A DNA stretch of 12,585 bases from Euperipatoides rowelli (lineage: Eukaryota > Onychophora > Udeonychophora > Euonychophora > Peripatopsidae): the NCBI GenBank assembly GCA_003024985.2, contig PXIH01S0000821.1, one strand, 5' to 3'. The position numbers and the translations under genes were made by a program. The notes under the pieces are model-generated. The model ran no database searches. It was not told the DNA's origin and saw only the letters and a list, made by a program, of their open reading frames with translations. This document shows positions 1-7,959 of the stretch, piece after piece. Numbering within the stretch: position 1 is the first letter of the stretch; the number at the start of each line of letters is the position of its first letter.

Positions 1-423
1 TTATTGCTTTTTTTTTATATTCAATAATTTTTTATTCAGTAATTAATGCTTGTAAATTGAATAGAATTGTTATTGCTCTCGCGATCTACCCAGTACCGTA
101 ATGGCTCGGCGATCAACCACCGCTAGTATATAATAAGTGACATTTAAATTGGCATTTCAGAGGACATATTTTAGGCTTGCAAATTTTCAAAAACCCTGCC
201 AAAGAACAAGTGAATTTTAAATTTTATTTTCCCCACGATTTAATCCAGTGATCCAGAAAGTTCAGAAATTCATGTGCTCCATATAGTACCTATTAATTTT
301 AAAAAATGCATCTACCTGTAATTTAAGGAAAAATAAGAAAACATAGCTTAATTGAAATTGAATTTTATCATTTTTCCTTTAAATATAAATGAGAATACCA
401 GCTTTTTTACTATTTTCAGGCTA
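1..423. other. Intron sequence, no gene seen
   Basis: AT-rich DNA upstream of the terminal exon, presumably part of the last intron of the RBM24/38-like gene. I see no coding exon in any frame. The one departure from background composition is at about 73-127, where two imperfect direct copies of a GC-rich motif lie 27 bases apart: CTCGCGATCTACC (78-90) and CTCGGCGATCAACC (105-118). Wording of this kind is common in relics of hAT-type DNA transposons in invertebrates, but neither terminal inverted repeats nor a transposase remnant can be seen, so it is left unclassified. Confidence 0.5.
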
Positions 424-1006
424 TTTTTTTATTACTATCCTATACAAATACAGTATATACTCGTCTCCGATATATGAGTTGAAAAGCTAAGTATAGCTTA
501 TACAACGACAGTGTGAGTTAATACTTAAATCCATTATCAACAAAATATATATCTAGTGTGTTCTTAAAGGAGTCTAAAGTCTTATTTAATACTTTTCAGG
601 AAGAGAATTCCAAATATTTACAATTTTATTTGTAATAAACATGTATCTTGCTCGAGAGTGGGTAATCTCAAAATTTAGTTTAAAAGGATGACCTCTAGTA
701 TTTCTTTCTACTGCTCTGTTAAAATAATTTTTTATGTGTTTGAAGAACCATGCTTTTGAATACATAAATGAAATTACCCCTTATTCTTCTTAATGATGGA
801 ACAGTTATACCAAACTCCAACAATTTCCTTTCTCTAGCATCAAAATCCATAGGCCTATCTTTTAGTTCATAAATATGTTTAGAAATTCTTCTTAAAAACC
901 GGTCCAATCTATCGTTATCCATTTTGTTTAAAATACAATATGCTTGTGAGCAGTAATCAACAACAGGTTGAATAAAATATTTATAACAAATAATGAACAA
1001 TTCCAA
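424..1006 (-). mobile_element. LINE (CR1/Jockey-like) reverse transcriptase C-terminal fragment, degenerate
   Basis: The minus strand encodes the end of a non-LTR retrotransposon ORF2. Reading from 1006 downward it has the typical end-of-RT pattern: YKYFIQPVVDYCSQAY, then a DRLDRFLRRISKHIYEL block, an RERKLLEFGI block and an RRIRGNFIYVFK block. A stop at 719-721 comes from a frameshift near 720, because the next frame goes on with NRAVERNTRGHPFKL and later IVNIWNSLPEK, the hallmark 'RGH-FKL ... R ... W-NSLP' ending of CR1/L2/Jockey-type elements. A second frameshift near 595 leads into a frame ending at a stop at 518-520. Beyond this the minus strand becomes A-rich (about 424-440), which may be the element's 3' tail. 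The 5' side breaks off near 1006, as expected for a 5'-truncated LINE copy. It lies antisense in the intron and is certainly inactive. The family assignment is from motifs only. Confidence 0.82.
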
Positions 1007-1147
1007 ATCACTTTAAAAACAGATTTAACAATCTAAAATATAACTTTAATAAATAATCAACCTGATTGCCAAATACAAGTCTAGAATCTATAAGCAAGTG
1101 AATTTTGCGAGCTTGTGTAACTTGTGATTTTTTGCTTATTTAAACCC

Positions 1148-1222
1148 TACTAATTTAATATTTTTCAAAATATCACCATTTTAGGCTAATTTGATCCATT
1201 ATTTTTTTAATTTATTTTTCAG
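1148..1222 (+). promoter_or_regulatory. 3' splice site of the terminal exon
   Basis: The T-rich tract at 1201-1220 runs directly into CAG, with the AG at 1221-1222. A TACTAAT branch-point-like sequence lies at 1148-1154, about 70 bases upstream. Homology to RBM24/38 starts directly after this AG. An alternative AG at 1183-1184 (CCATTTTAG) is unlikely: keeping the incoming phase, its use would meet a TGA within three codons. The exon starts with the third base of a split codon (xx|G). Confidence 0.85.
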
Positions 1223-1520
1223 GTTACATCATCAGTACATCTATCCATCACCATACATAGCTACCACTGCTGGTATGATGTTGTCTCCTCATTCACCTTT
1301 GTCTCCTTCCGCAGCTGCTGGACAGTATTATGATTATTCAGCTGCTTATGCAAGTCAATATGCAAATGGTTATGAAACTTATCCTTATGCATCTAGTCCT
1401 GGCTATGTAACGCCAGCCTACACATATGCAACAATTCCACCAGCAATTACTGCAGGGACACCAAGTCATTTTGCCCATTATCAGCCACAGCCACAGCTTC
1501 AGGAAACTAGGATGCAGTAA
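1223..1520 (+). CDS. RBM24: RNA-binding protein 24/38-like (SUP-12 family), terminal coding exon
   Basis: This partial CDS is one split codon, 98 full codons and TAA (1518-1520). It is the C-terminal region of the RBM24/RBM38 family: proteins with one N-terminal RRM that bind GU/U-rich RNA and control splicing, mRNA stability and translation, notably in muscle. The exon opens with HHQYIYPSPY, matching the HYIYP/HYVYP segment that follows the RRM linker in vertebrate RBM38/RBM24. Next come QYYDYSAAYASQY and ETYPYASSPGYVTP, which parallel the family's 'YI-DY...AYAQY...DQYPYAASP' stretch. It ends in HYQPQPQLQETRMQ, where vertebrate members end in YQ.PQLQ..DRMQ. The region is a low-complexity, Tyr/Ala/Pro/Ser-rich tail with no folded domain. 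The RRM (RNP motifs) is not in the window and must be in upstream exons. No frameshift or internal stop is present. Invertebrates usually have one member of this family, so RBM24 versus RBM38 cannot be settled from this exon; the symbol stands for the family. Confidence 0.93.
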
Positions 1521-1870
1521 AACAAAAACAAATAAAAAGGACACAAACTTGCTCTTTTAAGAGAACTAGTTTCTTTATACAAGTGATTTAAGACTCTAGA
1601 GATTGGGAGACGTTGGGGGATCTACTATCTGATCTCTTTTAATAAGGATGACAAGCAATTAGTGGAACCAAAAACTTATGGGATTAATAATATAAAAGTA
1701 AAAATAAATAAAAACTACTAGAAGTATATCATGGATAATTATCTAATTTTGTTCAAATTTCTTTCTAAACTCTAAATTTATGGTTCTACTAATAGCATTT
1801 AGTCCTAACACTAAAGATTATTTTATGAAAATGTATAATTATTCATGGTGATTAGTCATTATATGTTAAA

Positions 1871-1930
1871 TGTCTAAACCATTGTCTTTCATGTCTTAAC
1901 CTTTGTCTCTTGTCTATTTTTTTCTCTCTT
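1871..1930 (+). promoter_or_regulatory. Pyrimidine-rich TGTCT cluster in the 3' UTR
   Basis: Five copies of TGTCT start at 1871, 1883, 1892, 1904 and 1911, followed by TTTTTTTCTCTCTTG (1916-1930). In the transcript this would be a U/C-rich single-stranded tract of the sort bound by PTB-like proteins. A regulatory role is inferred from composition and position only. Confidence 0.3.
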
Positions 1931-2422
1931 GCCCATTATAATTCAATCTGGTTGGCACTACAATGTTTGAGACAAGTATTGATTGGTTAAAAAAAAAAAA
2001 AAAGTCTTCCATCCGATTCTGATCAAGATGACCATATATTCTCTACCTCTCTTATCGTCAAACAGCTAATTGTAGTTCCATGGTGCCATCTAGTCATTAG
2101 CACTGAAACAACAGAAAATTATGCAAGCCAAAAGAAAAAGTGCCTTTTTAAAAGTGAAAAAATAAATCATTCGTCCACTGTCTTTTATGTCCGTCCATTT
2201 CCTTGGCACTATGTGCCATAACTAGAGACTAGTCTGACCACCTTCCAGTTGGTCGGTGTCATATGTTTATCACTTCATAAAGCATCTGGCTGTAAATTTT
2301 TGCCCCTCAAAAAAAATAATTTATAGTAAACGTGAAAATCAAAAAGGTCTTGAGTAAATATTTTAATACAGGTCTTTTTGGTAGAACAGCTGTAAGCAGG
2401 ATGTATACTGTATATGAATGTC

Positions 2423-2428
2423 AATAAA
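2423..2428 (+). promoter_or_regulatory. Candidate poly(A) signal AATAAA
   Basis: A canonical AATAAA followed at 2461-2485 by TGTCTTTTGTTTATTTTTGT, a GU/U-rich stretch that could be the downstream element. A cleavage site near 2440-2450 would give a 3' UTR of about 0.9 kb. AATAAA is frequent by chance in such AT-rich DNA, so support comes from the downstream element alone. Confidence 0.4.
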
Positions 2429-2450
2429 AAGGGGCAGATTTGCCTCATCA

Positions 2451-3221
2451 TTATAAATACTGTCTTTTGTTTATTTTTGTCGTGTAAATTTTTTATCTTT
2501 CTAATTGAATAAAAATTCATTCTATTTACACACTATAACAAATATTATTTATACCAAGTTGATTTCAATTAAACAATTTGAAACTGGAATGGCTTTGCTT
2601 CATTGTATGAATGTAATTTTTAGTTATGCAATTTACTATCCTATGAAGAATATGAGTTGGTATCAAAGTTTCATTCATTTTTAAAATCCCAAACGCTCAT
2701 TTATACTTTTATGGGCCTGACCTCGATCCGTTTTGATCAGTATTATAAACATACAGTAAATGTGTATGTAAAATTGTTCAGAGTTTTCTATAGGCTATGG
2801 ACCATAATCAGTGAAATTGCTCTATACAATATCCAATCATAAGCCTATTCCTCTTTCAAAGATGATTTTATCTAACTAAAATAAATCAATTGGGGCAAGA
2901 AAAACAGTATTCCTACTCTACTTATAAAACCTAACATATGATTGGTTTAACATTACAGCCAAACAGGGAAAAACAACAAACGTATAGGTCTGCATAAATA
3001 TTGGATTTTCCAATAATTATGGCCAATGATGAAATGCTGTGTTTGATTATGTATGCCTAACTGCAATAGTACACATGATCTTTAAGGAGAGTATGTAAAT
3101 TTTATGCAATGGATATTTTTGTATATAAGTATAAATAAGCCTTAATATTTAGAAATGACAAGATATTCATAATATTTAGTTTTGATTATTTAAAAAAAAA
3201 TCATCACAAATGTAGATAAAA
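2451..3221. other. Non-coding AT-rich stretch, nothing clear
   Basis: No recognisable gene or repeat. A plus-strand frame open from 2624 to 2842, preceded by TTTTTAG, has Phe/Tyr/Ile-rich composition as expected from chance translation of AT-rich DNA, and matches no family I know. Confidence 0.5.
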
Positions 3222-3387
3222 TACAGTAAAACTTGTATAAAATAGAACTGGTGGGATAAAAAAAAATACTGTTTGGAACAAGTTTCCTTTTTATACAGGT
3301 TTTACTATATATTTAGGACCAAATAAATTTCCCATTTTAGACAAGTTTCAATTTTATTAAGTTCCATTTTGAGAAAGTTTAACTGTA
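3222..3387. mobile_element. Small mariner-type MITE (TACAGT termini)
   Basis: The left end (3222-3248) begins TACAGTAAAACTTGTATAAA. The reverse complement of the right end (3361-3387) begins TACAGTTAAACTTTCTCAAA. The two match at 21 of 27 positions as terminal inverted repeats, starting with TA, the usual Tc1/mariner target dinucleotide. An internal inverted copy at 3288-3309 (reverse complement TATAGTAAAACCTGTATAAA) matches the left end at 19 of 22. The element is about 166 bp, has no coding capacity, and is therefore a non-autonomous MITE. It lies 26 bp from a larger element sharing the same terminal motif. Confidence 0.65.
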
Positions 3388-3413
3388 GTCTACATATTTA
3401 AATTAAAAAGAAC

Positions 3414-3975
3414 TACAGTAAAACTTGTCTTGAGAGACCACCTCTTCTGCCATTAAATAGCGGTCTCTTAAAACAGGTGGTCTCTCAAAAGAAAACCTGT
3501 CTTGAAAGGCCACCCCTTCTGACATGAAATAGCGGTCTCTCAAAATAGGTGGTCTCTCAAAAGAAAACCTGTCTTGAAAGGCCACTTCTGCTATAAAATA
3601 ATGGTCTTTCAAAGGAGGTAGTTCCTAAAATAAACTTTGCCCTTTTTTCAACAAACAGTGCTCTCTCTCAAAAATCCCAATACCATATTGGAATACAGTA
3701 CAATGTTATATTTTTAGACATTTACACATTACTTTTGTTTAAATTTGCTTTTTTTTATTAATTTTGTCTGTGAATAAAAAAAAAGGGACACTTTCTAAAC
3801 TCGTGATCTTACAAAAAAGGCCAAATTCAATGCTTGGAATTTAAAAAGGCTGGCCACATTACTGGTCACATTAGAGAGGTGGTTTTTAATAAGAGGTCAT
3901 TAGTGAAAAATTGATTGGTGCAAGTAAATTGTGGTCTTTAAAGGCAGGTGGTCTCTCATGACAGGTTTTACTGTA
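3414..3975. mobile_element. Mariner-type MITE with 30-bp terminal inverted repeats
   Basis: Left terminus 3414-3443 begins TACAGTAAAACTTGTCTTGA and ends GAGACCACCT. The reverse complement of 3946-3975 begins TACAGTAAAACCTGTCATGA and also ends GAGACCACCT. They agree at 28 of 30 positions. Both ends start with TA, fitting a TA target duplication typical of Tc1/mariner. The 562-bp element has no transposase ORF, so it would depend on an autonomous relative. The interior repeats GGTGGTCTCTC / GAGAGACCACC words many times in both orientations, including a tandem array on the left side and GAGAGGTGGTTTTTAATAAG near 3885. Elements of this 'gaccacct' type are widespread in marine invertebrate genomes. 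Confidence 0.82.
3420..3631 (+). repeat. 72-bp tandem repeat, about 2.9 copies, inside the MITE
   Basis: Copies start at 3420, 3492 and 3564, exactly 72 bp apart. Each opens with AAAACYTGTCTTGARAGRCC and the first two end GGTGGTCTCTCAAAAG. The third is diverged and shortened. Each unit opens with the terminal-repeat motif itself, so the array probably arose by internal duplication of the element's end. A minus-strand open frame with a repeated QDRFSFERPP motif across it follows from 72 being a multiple of three and is not a gene. Confidence 0.85.
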
Positions 3976-5936
3976 TTTGGCTTCTTGGTTTTATTGGATT
4001 TTTTTAGATATAATCTAAATAAAAACTTATTAAAAAAAAGTATGTACTAATAATGTACAGTATTAAATTAAGATAATTCAATGAAACTTTAATATAATTC
4101 ATGTCAAAGAAAGGTTAAATGAAATCACTTTTGGTTGTAAGAAAAAATATATAGACTCATAACCTTACCTTTTCAAAGATTTAATATTTTATAAAATCGA
4201 CTGACAGTGACACCAAGAATATCATAGTTCCAGTTAAGACTTTTTGAGCTGCTTAAAAGCTTCAACCTGCTCAAATTTTTCCACGTTCTCAAATATTTCC
4301 AACCTGCTTTAAAAAAAAAGTTTTCATGTTTTTAAAAATATGATTAAATATCTATTATTGTCATTTAAAGTAGTGCATTCCTTGGTATTTTAATTAAATT
4401 TAATACAAGCTTTGAAAGTGATATGTAAAAGATATTAAAATTATCTTTAAAAATATGCAAAAAAATCTTTTAATATATGGAGTCATATTTATATTTTTTT
4501 ATTAGTGTCTGTAGCAAACCTATCTGCACATATTACTCTAGAAAAACCGTTGATTGGTTAACAGTTGTGCTAAACGAAATAATGTAAAAATTATTAGCAC
4601 ATTTATTCTATTTATTCATTTGGATTAGTCTTGGCGTATAGTTATTTCAACTAATTACAGTAAGGTTAGTGTTGGGGTGAAAATTAGGACTGTAAACAAA
4701 AATAAATAGACTCAACTCATCCAACATTGTCATATATGATTAGTAGCTTTTGAAGTAACCCGTGTGGATAAGGTTGAAACCTAGATACTAGTCTTTTTTT
4801 AAAAAAAAATTGTAATTTTGATACATTTATTAGATTTTGTTTGGAGATAGTTACATATGATTAGTGCTGATTTTAACTTTTTAAAAAAATATTTTCATAG
4901 CCTACCTTAAATCGGCCAAGTAGACAGTCATTTTTTAATGTTTGGGATGCATTTTTATTTAGTGTCACATAGACTTCATACTTTAAATAAAGTTGTATAC
5001 TTTTGTTATGGTACAGTATTACTCTTCAAAAAAATAGCTACTTATTAGCAATGATAAGTGTATATATAGACTTTAGTGAACAAGTGGCTCTATCACTTTG
5101 TATGTTTTTAGACCATACCCCTTGTGAGATAATAATCTAAGGTTTGAAAATACCTTACTGTACATGTCTAATACCTTATTTGGACGTTAATTCATTTACA
5201 GATCAAATCATTTATAATATTAGGTATGTCTTCAAGTGATAGCTTTGGCTTTAAAACTTTTCAATTTTGTTAAAATATTCACGGTTGGTATTTTGGGAAA
5301 TGTTTAGGAGGTACACTTTTGTGGGAACATGTGCTCTTGATTGACAATTTACTGATACATAAATGAAACATTTGGTAATTTTGATATCCTAGTTTTAAAG
5401 TTGGGATGGAAATATTTGGGCATCTGATTCTGATAAAAGTAATAAAGCCCAAATATAACCTGATATCAGATTTGAAAGAGTTAACAGAATGATTTTCAAA
5501 TTTGTAATATTCGAAACATGTAAGAGAACTCTCCAGAGGGTAAAAAAAAAAAAGTTTTAGCACACATTGACGGGTCTAGTAATGAATATTCCACCACAAA
5601 ATGAAGCCAAACTTCAAAAAATTTTCACTTGTGATGGGATTAAAAGCTGCAAATTGAATGAGCTTCTTTAATTATTCTATTGTCCATTTTTTTTTTAGTT
5701 TTTACAAAGAATGTTTTTCAGAGTAATTTCACACACAAACTTTAAACAGTGAGTTACTTTATATCAATTAGTTATGCTAGAAGGCCATACTATTTTTAAG
5801 AAATTGCCCTGGACAGGGTGTATTATAGAAACTGTTATATCATCTAGAAAGGGCCCAGACCTGGGATTCTAAGTCTCAGAAATATCTTATCATTTGACTA
5901 ACAACTATAGATAATTGATAAAGAATTGATCAAATA
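3976..5936. other. Gene-poor AT-rich stretch
   Basis: No recognisable gene. It holds many A/T homopolymers and AATAAA-like words. A short plus-strand frame from 5561 (directly after TTTTAG) to the stop at 5669-5671, containing MNIPPQNEAKLQKIFTCDG, is noted but cannot be told from chance. Confidence 0.45.
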
Positions 5937-6113
5937 ATGGCAAACCTTAAGATAATAATTTTTATGCTGTTAAAAAGCCTTAAATACCCTGATATGATGA
6001 AACAGAATACAAATGATTACCAATACACAATCGGTAAGATTGACAATACACCATTCCAGAACATGACAAAAATACCAAAGATGGAAAATTTTTATGTGCC
6101 ATTTCCATCTTAA
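5937..6113 (+). other. Short unrecognised ORF with an embedded splice donor
   Basis: ATG at 5937 opens a 58-codon frame ending in TAA at 6111-6113; the frame is open back to 5922. The part from about 5985 on is less AT-biased than its surroundings and reads YPDMMKQNTNDYQYTIGKID. A consensus-like donor TCG|GTAAGA (GT at 6034-6035) interrupts it. It could be a short coding exon with donor at 6033, or chance. I recognise no family. The acceptor on its left would be weak (AAAAG near 5976), which lowers confidence. Confidence 0.2.
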
Positions 6114-6884
6114 ATTGGGATGAGTTGTGCCCGTGGTTATGCTCCAAATTTGGTTCAAAAAAGAGAAAAAAAGAAATAATTTTTCTTTTATTGTTACATT
6201 GATTAGCCTACTGAGAAAACAAAGCCTAAATAAGGGGAAAATATTTGTTTTATTTACCAATACCAAACTAGTGTTAAAAATGTTATTTGAATTTATAATC
6301 ACAATGCATGTTTAATTTAGTTATATGCCTTGCAAAAAAAATTCTGTGTGTTGGCAAAAGTAGGATGCTGTTTGTTAGTAATTGTTTAACATTTTTTTTT
6401 AAGAAAAAAAAAAAACATTTTTTAATGCCTAATTAGTGTTGTTATAATGTATGGTAGATATTGTATAAATATTGTACATTGAGAAATAGTTGTAAATGTG
6501 AACTGTTGTCATCAAAACACAGCAGAGGAAGCCTATTATTTACTTGAACAAAATGAAAGACTTTTTTATCTTTATAAACTGTAGTGGCTTTAACAAACTT
6601 AGACTGTTTCATTGTTTGTAAAATTGAAAAGAGTAATTATTGCTAATACTGAACAGTAATTAACAAAAGGGCTGTTAAAATCATATTTCTGCCAATATAG
6701 AACTCTTAGTTTACTATATTGTCTAGCTAATTTATCTAGGAGTACCAAAACATAATTCTACATCCTATTTTTATTTAAGTCAGCTTACTAAAAATCACAA
6801 TCCAACAAATCAAAGTCACAGCCGATACTTCAATTTTATGTGCATTAAGAAATTGCCTGGGAAATCATAATTTAAAAACTTAGG

Positions 6885-7023
6885 CTGAGCCCAAATCTTC
6901 ACTCAGAAGCCCTTTTCTTTAAACACTTTCAGTTGTCACCAGGCACTCTTCTCAAAATTCCTCAGAACCATGCCAACCTGCAGACTACCAGTCAGCTCCG
7001 TAAAAATCTTTGATTCGTCATGA
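6885..7023 (+). other. GC-richer exon-like island behind a strong splice acceptor
   Basis: About 47% GC over 120 bases in a region near 30%. A good acceptor, TTCTTTAAACACTTTCAG (AG at 6931-6932), is followed by sequence open in all three plus frames for at least 66 bases, with stops at 7001, 7011 and 7021. A possible donor CTCC|GTAAAA sits at 7000-7001. In one frame it reads VTRHSSQNSSEPCQPADYQS. It may be an exon of an unknown transcript or a fragment of an old repeat. Confidence 0.25.
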
Positions 7024-7622
7024 ATTTAAATTGTGAATGAAAAATTTATAGATTGTCGCAACCAGTATGCTGCATACGACATTGCTGCTGTTTATTTAGA
7101 AAATGAACTTTGAAATTCTGATTTATATTTTCCTTCCATTTCTTATTAGCACCCTTTCTCACCTCTCTACATTCATCTATATGAAACCTATTTCCAGTCT
7201 GCTGAAAAGGAAGCCGTCATTCTCCTATGTTCAAAGACAAATTTTAAAAATTGTGCGCAAATTATTATACAGTTAGTAATGAAATCAGTTTTAGAAATGT
7301 TATGCTTTTCATTTTGAAATATTTTGTTTTTTCAGGGATCTATTTAATAAATCTTAAGTAGTTTACTAGAGAAATAATTATTAGATGTTAATTAGTAATA
7401 CAAATAATTTGATACTATTTGCTAGACAAATAACCATGAAATATATTTAGTTATTTAAATAACAAATTTACTTTATTGGTAAATAAATTATGAACAGGTG
7501 CTAAACTGTATAAGCGGGAATAATGCCTTAGTCTTTTTTGCAATCTGAATATTTACCTTTGATTATGATAATGCTATTGTATTTTTTATTGTAATGCAAT
7601 CTTACCTTATCCTTTCTTTAAG
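7024..7622. other. Non-coding stretch, nothing clear
   Basis: AT-rich sequence without a recognisable gene or repeat. A TTTTTTCAG acceptor-like site near 7335 is followed by stops in every frame within a few codons, so it is not taken as an exon. Confidence 0.45.
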
Positions 7623-7666
7623 GCAATATGAGACAAAGCCTGTAGTAATTCCCCAACTATCAAAGG
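7623..7666 (+). other. Candidate micro-exon
   Basis: CCTTTCTTTAAG (AG 7621-7622) is followed by a frame reading QYETKPVVIPQLSK, then a possible donor AAAGG|GTGATA (GT 7667-7668). It starts with the third base of a split codon and leaves one base over. That base pairs correctly with the open frame of the next island at 7862. Support is by composition and phase only. Confidence 0.2.
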
Positions 7667-7861
7667 GTGATAACTAGGCTGTCTGTCACATGTCTGTTCT
7701 GTTCATTTTTTTTTCAAATAGTTTTTAGTGATATTCAAGCCAGTTTGTTTCAATAATTCTGCCTTAGTGTTAGGATTTTATTATATGAGCTACAAATAAA
7801 AGCATAATTTCTTCCCTTATATTTGTGATTAGTGAAGCTCTGGTATTGTAATCTCTTTTAG

Positions 7862-7959
7862 TGGGTGGTTTTTATGGCTTCCCTGGAGGAGCTAATCCAC
7901 AATATCATGATTACATTGGTACTATTTTGTGTTGTGCCAATCTAGTCAATAAAGAGTGA
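7862..7959 (+). other. Candidate exon, Gly/Tyr-rich
   Basis: An ATCTCTTTTAG acceptor (AG 7860-7861) is followed by (x)TG and then a frame reading GGFYGFPGGANPQYHDYIG. The frame stays open to a TGA at 7957-7959, with AATAAA at 7948-7953 just before it. It is clearly less AT-biased than its surroundings. It could end at a donor TTG|GTACTA (GT 7919-7920) or be a terminal exon. The Gly/Tyr-rich reading resembles low-complexity tails of RNA-binding proteins, but I do not recognise it. Its phase does not fit direct joining to the exon that precedes 1223; it does fit the candidate at 7623-7666. Confidence 0.27.

Larger units (their letters stand above)
1521..2450 (+). other. Probable 3' UTR of the RBM24/38-like gene
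   Basis: AT-rich, non-coding sequence after the TAA. An AATAAA at 1531-1536 is only 11 bases past the stop and would leave almost no UTR, so it is probably not the main signal. Further AATAAA-like sites occur near 1701-1714. The site at 2423-2428 has the best context. Placing the UTR end near 2450 is an inference; a longer UTR is equally possible. A run of 14 A residues near 1989-2002 is a homopolymer, not evidence of retroposition. Confidence 0.5.

Noticed and set aside
1338-1544. Minus-strand Cys/Trp-rich frame opposite the RBM24/38 exon
   Set aside because: It is the shadow of a well-supported coding exon on the other strand.
2624-2842. Possible exon after TTTTTAG with a 73-codon frame
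   Set aside because: Very AT-rich, hydrophobic and low in Gly/Pro; no match to any family and no phase-compatible neighbours.
3403-3612. Minus-strand 69-residue frame with repeated QDRFSFERPP motif
   Set aside because: It is the translation of the 72-bp tandem repeat inside a MITE; the periodicity is from DNA, not protein.
3420-3631. CRISPR-like array (regular repeats)
   Set aside because: The repeats are contiguous 72-bp tandem units without spacers, inside a eukaryotic transposable element.
5279-5563. 94-residue minus-strand frame
   Set aside because: No family resemblance and no splice or start context; consistent with chance.
5970-6302. 110-residue minus-strand frame
   Set aside because: Phe/Ile/Leu-rich chance translation of AT-rich DNA with no recognisable motif; frames of this length are expected occasionally at this GC content.
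7336-7380. TTTTTTCAG acceptor-like site
   Set aside because: All three frames stop within about ten codons and the sequence stays AT-rich.
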